From contig CAVVLP010000003.1 in assembly GCA_963749115.1 (NCBI GenBank), positions 1 through 64,000 on the forward strand: DNA of 64,000 nt, in the 5' to 3' direction. This document shows positions 46,096 to 56,168 of the stretch, in pieces (position 1 is the stretch's first letter; every line of letters begins with the position of its first letter). The DNA comes from SZUA-36 sp963749115. GTDB taxonomy: Bacteria; Pseudomonadota; Gammaproteobacteria; Xanthomonadales; SZUA-36. Below the pieces are notes generated by a model. It searched no databases. It was not told the DNA's origin and saw nothing but the letters and a program-made list of their open reading frames with translations. A program made the position numbers and the translations under genes.

Positions 46096-47628
46096 TCAAC
46101 TCCCCGGCTCGCCATGGTTTAGCAGATCTGGGTTTCGCAACCATTTACACAGTGTCAGGCTGGTTGCGAGGATGATGATGGCGGCGGGAAGACCCCCGAG
46201 GTTTGAAAGCATCTTGATACCGTCGATCCCAACGAAACTCACCATGGTCCAGGAAACGATACCGATAATGCTACCCCATAAAATCTTGACTCCCACACCC
46301 GCCTTCTCTTCAGAATCAGCATTAAAGCCCGTGGTACACAGGTTGCCTATCGCATCTGTATTGGAATCTGCTGCTGTGACATAGGATATAAACGCGACGA
46401 AAATCAGCACGGCGGTCATTAGCTCACTAAGCGGCAAGCGGTTGAATACAAAATAAAGAAGTTTCTCCGGTCCCAGTGAACTGAGTGTTGAATTCAGTAT
46501 TCCGGCCTGCGTCATATCAATATGGATAGCCGTACCCGAGAAGATGGATATCCAGACAATGGCAAACAGGGAAGGGAAAACCAGGTTGATCTGGATGAAT
46601 TCCCGAACCGTATAACCACGGCCAATTTTTCCCAGGAAGAGGGCGGCGATCGGGGCCCATGCAAACCAGATGGCCCAGTTAAAGACACTCCACTTCTGTG
46701 GCCAGTCGTCACCTGAAACGGCACCCGTGAATAAACTGAGTTCAAAGAAATTACCAAGATACGAACCAAGTCCCTGGGTGCCAAATGACAGGATGTAGAT
46801 AGTCGGCCCGAATACAAAAACGAACAAACCCAGGAACAGCAGAAGATACGCGTTTAACGCTGAAAGCCTGGCGATTCCCTTGTGCAGACCACTGGCAGCT
46901 GAAGCAACAAAGGTGCTGACAATCAGGCTGACCGCTATACCTATGGTCACGGGTGTTGTCGTAATATCCATGAACTCTCCAACGCCACCCACCAGGGTAA
47001 TGGCCCCGGTTCCGAGGGAAGACGCCATACCCGCGACCAATGCATAAAGGGCAACCGTATCGATTATCTGGCCGTTTTTTCCCAAAACATGGTTACCAAA
47101 AACCGGTTGCAGGGAACTGCCGATGGAAAACGGAAGCCGCATATTATAAAAAGCCAGGGCAAAGACCAGCGAGGGCACGGCATAGATGGCATAAGGTGTG
47201 AATGACCAGTGCAATATCATGGCCGATATGGAAAATTTTGCCGCCTCGACAGAACCCGGCGCCAGGCCCCAGGATGCAGGCGGGAAATTCAGGTGATAAA
47301 TGGGTTCAGCGGTGGTCCAGAACAAAACACCAACGGCAAGGGTTGTACAAAGGGTGATTGAAAACCACCTGGTTTTGGATAGCAGGGGTAACGCCGCTTC
47401 ACCGCCAATTCTGACTTTTCCCAGCGGGGAAAAATACACGACCACGATTAACACGAGCAAATAAAAACTACCGAGGCTGAAAAACCACGAAAAGCGGTCC
47501 AGCAGCGTCGCATTGAGAGATTTTGTCACGCTGAGAAAACCGTCCAGATCAATAAAGCTCATGACCACCGCGGCCATCAGTATGAGAAATGAGGGCCAGA
47601 ATACCAACGGCCTGATTTTGTCAAACAT
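46096..47628 (-). CDS. BCCT family transporter
   Basis: A 510-residue betaine/carnitine/choline-type transporter with twelve predicted membrane segments. The segment 8 signature is present in altered form: FNWAIWFAWAPIAALFLGKIGRGYTVREFI, which lacks the second and third tryptophans of BetP-like betaine carriers. Other family segments include YHLNFPPASWGLAPGS and FSFTPYAIYAVP-like sequence in segments 3 and 4. Because the aromatic box differs, the substrate is probably not glycine betaine; a hydroxyproline- or proline-type zwitterion is possible given the neighbours. It starts 35 bases upstream of the DASS gene on the same strand, so the two may be co-transcribed. Confidence 0.9.
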   Translation of the reverse strand: MFDKIRPLVFWPSFLILMAAVVMSFIDLDGFLSVTKSLNATLLDRFSWFFSLGSFYLLVLIVVVYFSPLGKVRIGGEAALPLLSKTRWFSITLCTTLAVGVLFWTTAEPIYHLNFPPASWGLAPGSVEAAKFSISAMILHWSFTPYAIYAVPSLVFALAFYNMRLPFSIGSSLQPVFGNHVLGKNGQIIDTVALYALVAGMASSLGTGAITLVGGVGEFMDITTTPVTIGIAVSLIVSTFVASAASGLHKGIARLSALNAYLLLFLGLFVFVFGPTIYILSFGTQGLGSYLGNFFELSLFTGAVSGDDWPQKWSVFNWAIWFAWAPIAALFLGKIGRGYTVREFIQINLVFPSLFAIVWISIFSGTAIHIDMTQAGILNSTLSSLGPEKLLYFVFNRLPLSELMTAVLIFVAFISYVTAADSNTDAIGNLCTTGFNADSEEKAGVGVKILWGSIIGIVSWTMVSFVGIDGIKMLSNLGGLPAAIIILATSLTLCKWLRNPDLLNHGEPGS

Positions 47629-47794
47629 AGACGTTCTCTTTTTTGTTATTCAGATCAAATTACGCTCTATTTTCTTGTCAAAGTGTCTCTCGAAAATGCA
47701 CTCATCACCCGCCCATGCCTGCCACTTGGCCCTGATGAAATAGTGTTGCTGTGACGAAGTCATTTCATAGTGGCTCTTAAGGGCGGTTTGCGTT

Positions 47795-49655
47795 TCACCC
47801 TGTTTGCATTTTCACCTGCAGGCTTGTTTCTGATTTGGCCGAATTGGGATCGTCAGGGTGAATACTCAATAGCTGGTCGATGGTGAAATCAATGTCAGTA
47901 TCACATGAACGGTGCCAATGGTGCCCGTAATCTGTCTGGGTTTTTATCTTTACAACACCGGTTTCAGGATCTTCCTTGATGGTTTTTCTTGTATGCCCGG
48001 GCCGCAGCGCTCTACCCATGGGTATTTCACCCGGATCAAAACTATCTAAAGCTGGGTTGTTGTTTTTATCGAGTGATGTGGAGCAGGGCAGACTCAACCG
48101 GCATCCGGAAAGTTGCAGGTAAAGTGTGTCCTTATAAGGTGAAGGCCATATCAACGGCCAGTAGGCATTGGATATTGAGAGTCTGAGGTGATGACCCACG
48201 GGTACTCGATAAGCAATATGGTTAAGTGGTACCTCGACCCGATACAATTTGCCGGGAACCAGGGCTTCGGGATTCTCATTCGAATCTCTATGTGTGAGGT
48301 TGAGAACACCATAGGTAATCAGGGTACTTTCCCCTGTGGGGTGCACATCACATAGCCGTACTGCGATATTGGCTATGGCTTGGTCAGACGAAAGCTGTAA
48401 ATAGGCTTTTGCTTGACCAACAATATGAAGCGCATTCTCAAGTGGAGGCGTGTCGAATGCCCGGGATTGATCATCATCGGCCTGTTGATTATTCGCAAAT
48501 TCGCCGCTGTAGCCAATACCTACCATCAGTTTGCCACCCATTTTTCCGGTTGATTCCGGTGAGCACACTGCGACGGTGCCTGGCTTTGTATTGAGTTCTG
48601 ATGATAGAGCGTCGGGGTGCAGAAAATACTGCTTGTGTTCAGTCGACTTCGAAGGCCAGGCAGGACTCGCTTTGCCAGCTGCCCTCACGATGTGCATAGT
48701 CAACCGCAGGTTCTACCGAATCCATCAGGTAGTACTGTAGTTTCGGCTCATCCATGATGCCGTTATCAACACCCTTAAGCCACCTGTCCCACCAGCGGAC
48801 CGATTCTTTCACATAGTCAATTTTTGGATTCGGATAAGCGATATTCGGATAAACATGTGCCCATGGGCCAATCAGCCCCTTACAGGGAGAAGAGAGGTTT
48901 TCTACAAGCCGAAAGACGGTGTTTCGATAGGCATCTGCCCAACCACCCATCGCATACACCGGGATTTTGATCCTGTTGTAATCCTCGCTGACGGAACCGT
49001 GTTTCCAGTAGTCGCTTTTCGTTTGTTCCGCCAACCATTTGGCCGGCAGAAACGGCATGTTTTCAAGACGATTCAACCATTGCTCTTTCCAGCCATCGCC
49101 CACCAATCGCGGATCAGGACACCGGGCTTGAGCATACGACCAGAAGAATGATGCCCAGTCCAGGTTGTCATTCAACAGGCAACCGCCCGCAAAATGGATA
49201 TCTTCGTTGAACCGGTCATCCGTTGAGCAGATGGTGATGATGGCCTTGAGCGCGGGTGGTTGGCGGTAGGCCAATTGCAGTGAATTGAAACCTCCCCATG
49301 AGATTCCAACCATACCGACACTGCCATCACACCACGGTTGCCTGCTGATCCAGTCGATCACCTGCTCGGCATCTGAAAGCTCCTGCTCGCTGTATTCGTC
49401 ATCAAACAGACCTTCAGATTCACCGGTACCCCTGATATCGACACGCAGACATGCATAGCCCCGACAGGCTGTTGCCGGCATCGTGATCTCGTCACGGACA
49501 ATCGTTCCGTCATTTTTACGGTAGGGCAGAAACTCCAGGATCGCCGGAACAGGGTGTTGCTCCGCATCAACCGGTAGCCAGGCCCGGTACGCCAACCGGG
49601 TGCCATCCGCTAATGGGATGACATCATGATGGATTTGCTTGATCTTCCTGTTCAT
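47795..49655 (-). CDS. CocE/NonD (S15) family serine hydrolase, Xaa-Pro dipeptidyl-peptidase-like (frameshifted)
   Basis: The N-terminal alpha/beta hydrolase has LAYRAWLP, LPYRKNDGT, CLRVDIRGTGESEG and the nucleophile elbow VGISWGGFNSLQ, with WWDRWLKG near the end of the domain. A C-terminal jelly-roll domain (PP_C) follows, with LQLSSDQAIANIAVRLCDVHPTGESTLITYGVLNL and the closing VPLNHIAYRVPVGHHLRLSIS. Members cleave acyl esters or Xaa-Pro dipeptides. The frame breaks near 48650 by one extra base, between ESCL and SKSTEHKQYFLHP. Location beside hydroxyproline genes suggests cleavage of proline-rich peptides, but that is an inference. No signal peptide is visible. Confidence 0.8.
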
Positions 49656-49765
49656 TTCCGGGAAAGACTTCGTTAAAACCTCACTTCAGCATAGCCCGGG
49701 GTGATCGAGAATAAACATAGCATCATCAAAAAGTACCCTTTTCATTAATCAATCGGCTTGAGTGA

Positions 49766-50641
49766 TCAGGCCAGTTCGCGCTCGAACAGGGCCAGCAAAC
49801 GGCTCCATGCACGTTCTGCCTGGACTTTGTTGTAAACCCTGGAATCTGGCGGGCACCAGCCATGCAGCGTGTCTTCATAGACTTCGATTTCCGCGTTGAC
49901 GCCGGCGCTGTCGAAGGCTTCGCGCAAAAGCACCTTGGCGTTGGGATCTTTCTCATCATCGTTTGCAGCAATAGCGATAAGCATGCCGGCCTTTATCTGT
50001 GGCGCAAGCAAATGGGGGCTGTCATCGGCGTCGGTTGCCAGACCACCACCGTGGAATGAGCCACCAGCACCGATTCGCTCCGGCATGTCGGCGGCAAGAC
50101 GCATCGTGTACGAACCCGTCATGCAATAACCGGTTGTGCCGATTTTTCTGCCTGTATCAACCGATGCCTGCATATCAAGGTAGCTCACAAATGCGCGGCC
50201 ATCTGTCAGGCAGGTTTCAGGTGACAATGACCGGGCATGCGGCATCAAGCGCGCACGCACTTCGGGGTCACCGAACGATTCGCCATCCTCGATCACCGCA
50301 CCCTTCGCAGTACGATAGTACGGGTTCACAACCAGCACCGAATAGCCGGACTCTGCCAGGCGTTTACCCATCATACGAAACGCGGTACGGATACCCATGA
50401 TGTCGGGCCAGATGATTACGGCCGCGTGCGCTCCGCTTGCCGGGTGTACGAAATAACAATCCGCCATGCCATCCGGTGTTGCGACAAGGACCTCTTCTTC
50501 GACAAGCTCCAACGCGTTGGCAACGGACGGCAACATCATTGCCAGGGCCGCACCCATGCCAAGTTTATTGAACTCGCGTCGGGTCAGGCCCTGTTTGCGA
50601 AAAAATTCCTCGTTGTCCTTTTCAGTAAACTCGTCACACAT
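49766..50641 (-). CDS. Tat-exported dienelactone hydrolase family protein
   Basis: A twin-arginine signal (LTRREFNKLGMGAALAMMLPSVANA) leads a 250-residue alpha/beta hydrolase of the dienelactone hydrolase family. The nucleophile is cysteine in IGTTGYCMTGSYTMRLAA, as in true DLH, and the aspartate and histidine lie in IAANDDEKDPN and EDTLHGWCPPDS. AVIIWPDIMGIRTAFRMMGKRLAESGYSVLVVNPYY opens the fold. The Tat signal implies folded export, possibly because the enzyme binds a cofactor or folds quickly; DLH does not normally need one. Substrate unknown. Confidence 0.88.
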   Translation of the reverse strand: MCDEFTEKDNEEFFRKQGLTRREFNKLGMGAALAMMLPSVANALELVEEEVLVATPDGMADCYFVHPASGAHAAVIIWPDIMGIRTAFRMMGKRLAESGYSVLVVNPYYRTAKGAVIEDGESFGDPEVRARLMPHARSLSPETCLTDGRAFVSYLDMQASVDTGRKIGTTGYCMTGSYTMRLAADMPERIGAGGSFHGGGLATDADDSPHLLAPQIKAGMLIAIAANDDEKDPNAKVLLREAFDSAGVNAEIEVYEDTLHGWCPPDSRVYNKVQAERAWSRLLALFERELA

Positions 50642-50689
50642 ATGTATTCTCCCAAGATTTTGTAACAGGAATTATAGACGACCTGTGGA

Positions 50690-51220
50690 ATGCACCAGTC
50701 TCTGTCCAGAAAGAGCTTATTCGAATCAGGATGGATGGCGATCGCTGCTGATGGAGACAAGAGTGCCGGCACGCCACTGGACGATTCCTACGCAGAAAAA
50801 ATCTGGGTGTATATGGAAGCGAATAAACTGATTGGAAAAAACAGGATTCGTAGCTTTCCATTCGTCGGCTCACGACCTCATGGCAGCATTCAGGAATTCA
50901 TCGCTACTGAAGCCGTCATCGATGGGCACCGCGGCCGGCTACTGGTCAAACACAATTATGGTGCAGAGGAATCACTAACCCCAAAGAGCGTTTATACGGC
51001 TAATCCGCACAAAAATAACGAACCATTGGCCATCATGTTTCAACGCGAAGAAGGTTACGACCCGGTGAACAACGACTGGTTCTGGGCAGAGTACAACGCT
51101 GACGGATCAGTCTTTAATTACCAGGGTGACAACCTGTCCGGACGCGCCCCGCTGTGCATTGGTTGTCATACGCCGCTGGGTGGGAAGGACCGTGAAATTC
51201 TGAACGGTACTGCACAATAG
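50690..51220 (+). CDS. Cytochrome P460-like heme protein, apparently lacking its signal peptide
   Basis: The 176-residue product contains one c-type heme site, LCIGCHTPLGG, near its C-terminus, and a preceding domain (KIWVYMEANKLIGKNRIRSFPFVGSRPHGSIQEFIATEAVIDGHRGRLLVKHNYG) that resembles cytochrome P460. P460 proteins oxidise hydroxylamine or bind NO in the periplasm, so a signal peptide is expected; none is present, and the 48 bases before the ATG cannot encode one in this frame. The gene may be 5' truncated or the start may be affected by a sequence error. Its neighbours on both sides run the other way. Confidence 0.6.
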   Translation: MHQSLSRKSLFESGWMAIAADGDKSAGTPLDDSYAEKIWVYMEANKLIGKNRIRSFPFVGSRPHGSIQEFIATEAVIDGHRGRLLVKHNYGAEESLTPKSVYTANPHKNNEPLAIMFQREEGYDPVNNDWFWAEYNADGSVFNYQGDNLSGRAPLCIGCHTPLGGKDREILNGTAQ

Positions 51221-51291
51221 CGCAGGGTAAAAGATGGTTTAACACTGTTTAAAGAGCGAAACGTATAAGGAAACGCGGCGATTCCGATTAC

Positions 51292-51903
51292 CTATTGGAC
51301 CTGCTTATCACCCGCAAGTGCGCTGATCACGCAGCGTTGCAGATGCGGTATTAACGACTCCATGAACCAAGGATTTTTTTTCAGCCATATGTTGTTCCGC
51401 GGACTGGGGTGTGGCAGAGGTATAACGCCTTTGCCGTATTCCTGCCAGGCTCGCACCGTCTCGGTCAGGTTTTTCTTTAAGCCGGGAAGATGCCACTTCT
51501 GGGCGTATTGCCCAATTACCAATGTCAGTTGAATGTCAGGAAGATGGTCAAGCAGCGGTTGGCGCCAGGTCACTGCACATTCCGGCCTTGGCGGCAGATC
51601 ACCCGATTTACCGGTACCCGGGTAGCAAAACCCCATTGGCAGAATGGCAATCTTTTTCGAGTCGTAGAAAACCTCCCGTGTAACGCCCAGCCAGTCACGC
51701 AGACGATCGCCACTGGCATCATCAAAAGGCACACCGCTTTCATGAACACGCCGCCCTGGTGCCTGTCCGGCAATGAGGATTCTTGCACCATGATTGATCT
51801 GCAAGACCGGATTGGGTCCGCATGGCAGCTGCTGCTCACACAAGTGACAGCCCCTGACGGCAGCTATCAATTCGGCCAACTCAGGGAATTTCCCTGGCAT
51901 CAC
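51292..51903 (-). CDS. Uracil-DNA glycosylase superfamily protein
   Basis: A 203-residue protein of the UDG fold. Near the start GCHLC suggests a cluster or zinc site as in type 4/5 enzymes. The active-site motif ILIAGQAPGRRVHESGVPFDDASGDRLRDWLG is in place, and the second motif PLPHPSPRNNIW gives the histidine that contacts the flipped base. The subfamily (uracil-DNA glycosylase family protein of gammaproteobacteria) has not been assigned a specific substrate as far as I know. It lies 23 bases after the M28 gene on the same strand. Confidence 0.88.
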   Translation of the reverse strand: MMPGKFPELAELIAAVRGCHLCEQQLPCGPNPVLQINHGARILIAGQAPGRRVHESGVPFDDASGDRLRDWLGVTREVFYDSKKIAILPMGFCYPGTGKSGDLPPRPECAVTWRQPLLDHLPDIQLTLVIGQYAQKWHLPGLKKNLTETVRAWQEYGKGVIPLPHPSPRNNIWLKKNPWFMESLIPHLQRCVISALAGDKQVQ

Positions 51904-51926
51904 GTCTACCCTTTCTATTTTCCCGT

Positions 51927-53654
51927 CTATTCGGTATCGGTGGTAAGCGAAGCTTCGCGAATGGCGCGGAACTCGTTGCCTTCATACCACTCGGGCCACG
52001 CTTCACCAAAGGCGACGTGATGGCCGATACGGTAATACAGCCGCAGGTCTTCTATTGCAGCATCAACATCCCAGTCATCACTGATCTCATCGCTTGGCGC
52101 ATGGTAGTGATTGGCGATGTACTCCGCGTTGCGCTTTTTCACATATTCGGCACCGTGCTCGCGGTCTGTCGTGCCGCCTTTCGCATACAGAATCGGCACA
52201 CCGTTTTTGGCGAAGTTGAAATGATCCGAACGGTAATAAGAGCCTTTTTCAGGTGTGGCTTCCGGTGTTAGCGTGCGTCCTGATTCTATTGCCACTTCTG
52301 CGAGAATATCTTCCATTTCGGAGGCGCCATAACCAACGACCACGATGTCGCTCATCTTACCCCTGAAATTAAGCACATCCATGTTGATACCGGCAACCGT
52401 CTTACTCATCGGGTAGGGTGGATTGGATACGTAAGCCTTGGAACCCAACAAACCGGATTCCTCAGCGGTCACCGCCAGGAAGCCAACGGTTCTTTTCGGG
52501 TCGCCCGGGGTGTTTGCCCATGCTTCTGCCACTTCCAGTAAACCGGCGGTACCACTGGCATTGTCCTCTGCGCCGTTATAAATGAAATCGCCTTCTTCGC
52601 CCTCTTCGTGGGGCGTGGTTCCCAGGTGGTCCCAGTGCGCCATGTAGATAAATAGCTCGTCTGCTGCATCGGTTCCAGGACGAATGGCTCCCACGTTGTA
52701 GGATTCAGCAAACTCGATTGAGTTTTGAATTGAAACGTTGGCGTTGAGGCCCAGTGGGATAGGTGTGACGGATGCTTTTGCTGCCTGGGCTTCCAGTACC
52801 GTCAGTTCATGCCCGGCCAATGCCAGGATTTCCTCGGCAACCGGGTGCTGTAACCAACCCTCAACCTTAACGCGGTGCATATTATTGTTTTCAGACGCAA
52901 GGTGAAATTGCGGGCCCTGCCTGCCGTCCTCGATCACGTTCCAGCCATAGGCTGCAGCACCGGTTTCATGAACGATGAGTATGCCCGCCGCACCCTGACG
53001 GGCGGCTTCTTCGTATTTGTAGGTCCAGCGGCCATAATAGGTCATGGCATTGCCATTGAACAATTCCGGGTTCTGGGTTGCATAACCGGGATCGTTGACC
53101 AGCACGATCACCGTTTTACCCTTCACATCCAGACCAGCGTAATCATCCCAGTCATATTCGGGTGCGATGATGCCGTAACCGGCCCAGACAAACTCACTGT
53201 TTTCCAGTCCGGTCTTCTCAACCACGCGTGTGGTCCATACGGCTGACTCCGGCCCGTTGGCAAAAGAAAGTACTGTTTCACCTTCAGGGTTTGAAACACC
53301 GAGTGTCAGATCACTGGTGGCCTCAATCGCAACCAGCGGTACCGGCTGCCGGTAGCTGTCTCCAAACATCGGCTCAAGACCCATTTCCCTGAATTGTGAT
53401 TCGAGGAAGTCGAGCGTCAGGCGCTCCCCTTCCGACATGGGGGCGCGACCACCAAACTCGTCAGATGCAAGCGAGCCAATCCGCCGCAACAATCCCTCGG
53501 TTTCCATCAGGTCAATCGGGTCATCAGTTGCTAATGCCTGTTCAGATTGCACAGCAGGTTCAGATTGGCTCTCAGTCGCAGGGTTTTCTGCTGGTTTACA
53601 GCCTGAAAGAAGCGCAAAAAATGCAACAGCTACAAAAATGTTTCGAAGGATCAC
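51927..53654 (-). CDS. M28 family zinc peptidase, lipoprotein, with PA domain
   Basis: The 575-residue product has a lipobox LLSGC (cysteine 19) and is predicted to sit in the outer membrane. A PA-type protease-associated domain is inserted from about residue 130 to 270 (WAGYGIIAPEYDWDDYAGLDVKGKTVIVLVNDPG and QGAAGILIVHE). The M28 catalytic domain has the zinc ligands in order: MAHWDHLG, YNGAEDNASG, TAEESGLLGS, NMDVLNFRG and the histidine in NHYHAPSDE. It is an aminopeptidase of the same general type as the yeast and Vibrio enzymes. It adds to the exported peptide-degrading capacity of the region. Confidence 0.92.
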   Translation of the reverse strand: MILRNIFVAVAFFALLSGCKPAENPATESQSEPAVQSEQALATDDPIDLMETEGLLRRIGSLASDEFGGRAPMSEGERLTLDFLESQFREMGLEPMFGDSYRQPVPLVAIEATSDLTLGVSNPEGETVLSFANGPESAVWTTRVVEKTGLENSEFVWAGYGIIAPEYDWDDYAGLDVKGKTVIVLVNDPGYATQNPELFNGNAMTYYGRWTYKYEEAARQGAAGILIVHETGAAAYGWNVIEDGRQGPQFHLASENNNMHRVKVEGWLQHPVAEEILALAGHELTVLEAQAAKASVTPIPLGLNANVSIQNSIEFAESYNVGAIRPGTDAADELFIYMAHWDHLGTTPHEEGEEGDFIYNGAEDNASGTAGLLEVAEAWANTPGDPKRTVGFLAVTAEESGLLGSKAYVSNPPYPMSKTVAGINMDVLNFRGKMSDIVVVGYGASEMEDILAEVAIESGRTLTPEATPEKGSYYRSDHFNFAKNGVPILYAKGGTTDREHGAEYVKKRNAEYIANHYHAPSDEISDDWDVDAAIEDLRLYYRIGHHVAFGEAWPEWYEGNEFRAIREASLTTDTE

Positions 53655-53813
53655 GGTTGGCTCCGGCGAGGGTTAAATGTGGCCAGCAAGTTACGCGCTA
53701 ATACGGTCGTAATCAAGAAAAAACGCAGAAATCGGGTAGACTGTTCTTGATTGAAAGCCAGCTGTGGCGTTTTGGGCCCGTGCAGCCAATTGATTGGGCG
53801 GGGGCGGTTGGTG

Positions 53814-56168
53814 TCATCTGTTGGACACTAACTCGCTTTTAGTATTCTGTTGATATGCTTCAAGCAACAACTGGTCTTCAGCCTTCCATAACTGATTGGC
53901 CTTTAGCTTATTTTCCTGCATGAGCAAGGCTGCTTTGAGAAAGTCTCCTTCGCGTGCACTAAACTGCGCTTTGAGCTTAAAGAATAAATAATCATATTCG
54001 GTGTACGACTCAAGACGTGTAATGGTATCTTTGTATTCCAGTTCAGGGTTATCAAGCAGTATTTCTAGAATTTCGAAGCCGATGTAATTTGCTATGTGGG
54101 GTTCGTTCTTGTCACGGTAGTTCTGCTCGGTAGTCTTCAACAAATTTACACCGGCATTTACATGGCCCAAACGGGTGGAAATGTGCCCTTCGGCCCTGGC
54201 CAACTCATCCGGAAATTGTTCTTTTAGCAACGGGTACTTTGCGATATATTCCCGCATCATCTTTTCGGCCGTTTCCGGCTCGGTTACCCTGGAATTAATT
54301 AACAATTTGACTGAATAACTAAATGCCCGGGATGATGGCATGACATTTTCGTTATCCAGTATGGCGCTGATCACTTCTGTTCTGATGCGGGCCTGCTCGA
54401 ATTTGTTTTGTACGTAATACCTGTGCAGATCGATATGTTCACCCAAATACGCGAAGTAGCTGTTATTGGTAGCTTTCGCAATACCTCGAATGCGTTCAAT
54501 ATAGCGCTCAGAACGATCAAAATGACCGCGTAAATTTAGCATCAGGCTGGTCGACTGCAAAAATTTCATTAAATCGTGTGGCGCAGTGCAACTGTCCAGA
54601 TAAGGTTCAGCCCGTGCCGCAACCTGGGCACCGGCGTCAAGGTTACCCTGGTTGTAATTAAAGTGATTAAGTAGGCCAAAACTTGCAATCATGCCATTGC
54701 TGTTGTTGATTTTTTCGTAGTTGTGTATTGCCAGGTCCAGGTACTCATGCATTTTTGAATACTGAAAATCGTTGAAATAAATTTGTGCGAGAGAGTACTG
54801 CAAATCGGCAAGTTGACTTGGCAGCGCGTAATAGTCACTACTGATGGCCAGGCTTTCCAGTGTGTACGATTCAGCTTTCACCCAGTCGTTTTGAAGCCGT
54901 GCGAGCAGTATCAGCGACTTTAACCCGGCGAGTTTCTGGTAAGGATCCCCAAGGTTTAAAATGTTCTCTTCGGAAACCTGCACGCTTTCTCTTGCGCGGT
55001 CATCGTCCCTGAGCTTTATATATGCCATGGCCTTGATGTAATGCAGTTCTATCGAAGCGCTGGAATGTTGCTGGACATCGGGGCTCTGTAAAAGCGTATC
55101 AACAATGGAAATCGCCCTCTCCAGGTTACCCAATTCCATGTGGGATTCGGCCAGCTTGATCCATGCAGGCAGGAAAGCCTCTTCTTTGTTTACCGCAGCC
55201 TGGAAATACTCCATGCCTTTTTGTTCATTGCCACCGATCTCTGTTTCCAGCAGACCTTGTAAATAACTTTGCAGGGTGTAGGGGTCAATCGTTGACCATA
55301 CGCTTTGCTTTACCTGGCTAAAATCATCATGAATCGACAAATTGGAACTGATCCATTGATCGGTTTTTTCAAACAATTGCGGCAGTGTGCTCGCCTCCAG
55401 ACTTGCACTTGAGATGACTTCGTCTTTGGTGCGCAATTGGAGGTCAGCAACGAACCCCGTTGCTGACTCACTTACATCAATGACACAGCTATAGCCAATA
55501 TTCTTTTTAGTGGATAAATCGATAGCAAGTCTTTCGGGAGACTCGGATGCAAACCACTCCGGTTCGGGGTTTATGGCATGGATGAGCGGGTGTTGGCCCA
55601 GCAACTCAGAGAGGTATTCCAAACCGCCCCTGTTAAACCAGTCCTGGCTGTTCCTGGCGGGGACGATGGCCAGGCCAATGGGAGCGGGTGACGCTGATTG
55701 ACTGTCAGTTTTCTGACCGGTCTCGTACAGTGGGCGTGCAACAAACAACAGCAGAGCCAATAGCAGCACCAATGCAACATAACTCCGTTTTGATGACTCC
55801 AATGTCATAGCGGGTTTTGCTGTCTCCGCGTTACCCGGTTGAGCAATTACCGGGGCATTAAACCGGTATCCGACGCCCCTGTGCGTTTCAATAATGGGTT
55901 GGTCTGAATCCGAATCTTTCAGTACTTTACGTAAACGGAGGATCTGTTTTGTCAATGCGGCATCAGTAACAATCTGGCCAGGCCAGACGGTATCGATGAT
56001 CTGGTTTTTTGTAAGCACCTTACCGGGGTTTTGCAGGAATGTCAGAAGCAGGTAATAAACCTTGGTTCCCAACCGGGTATTCTCATGATTCCGGCACAGC
56101 ATCTGCCGGTCACTGGATACAACACAATCCAGAAACTGATACCGCGTATGTTGATCCTGCGGATTCAT
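53814..56168 (-). CDS. CadC-like membrane regulator: winged helix, one TM segment, TPR-type helical repeats
   Basis: The first 100 residues form an OmpR/PhoB-type winged helix (YQFLDCVVSSDRQML, LGTKVYYLLLTFLQNPGKVLTKNQIIDTVWPG, DAALTKQILRLRKVLKD and ETHRGVGYRFNAPV). A membrane segment (YVALVLLLALLLFVARPLY) follows near residue 130-150. The remaining 630 residues are helical repeats of TPR type (LERAISIVDTLLQSPDVQQH, FQAAVNKEEAFLPAWIKLAESHMELGNL). Proteins built like ToxR/CadC sense periplasmic signals and act directly on DNA. It is divergent from the giant surface protein 240 bases away, so control of that gene is likely. The start at 56168 is favoured because the first 39 residues of the longest frame have no family counterpart. 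Confidence 0.8.
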   Translation of the reverse strand: MNPQDQHTRYQFLDCVVSSDRQMLCRNHENTRLGTKVYYLLLTFLQNPGKVLTKNQIIDTVWPGQIVTDAALTKQILRLRKVLKDSDSDQPIIETHRGVGYRFNAPVIAQPGNAETAKPAMTLESSKRSYVALVLLLALLLFVARPLYETGQKTDSQSASPAPIGLAIVPARNSQDWFNRGGLEYLSELLGQHPLIHAINPEPEWFASESPERLAIDLSTKKNIGYSCVIDVSESATGFVADLQLRTKDEVISSASLEASTLPQLFEKTDQWISSNLSIHDDFSQVKQSVWSTIDPYTLQSYLQGLLETEIGGNEQKGMEYFQAAVNKEEAFLPAWIKLAESHMELGNLERAISIVDTLLQSPDVQQHSSASIELHYIKAMAYIKLRDDDRARESVQVSEENILNLGDPYQKLAGLKSLILLARLQNDWVKAESYTLESLAISSDYYALPSQLADLQYSLAQIYFNDFQYSKMHEYLDLAIHNYEKINNSNGMIASFGLLNHFNYNQGNLDAGAQVAARAEPYLDSCTAPHDLMKFLQSTSLMLNLRGHFDRSERYIERIRGIAKATNNSYFAYLGEHIDLHRYYVQNKFEQARIRTEVISAILDNENVMPSSRAFSYSVKLLINSRVTEPETAEKMMREYIAKYPLLKEQFPDELARAEGHISTRLGHVNAGVNLLKTTEQNYRDKNEPHIANYIGFEILEILLDNPELEYKDTITRLESYTEYDYLFFKLKAQFSAREGDFLKAALLMQENKLKANQLWKAEDQLLLEAYQQNTKSELVSNR

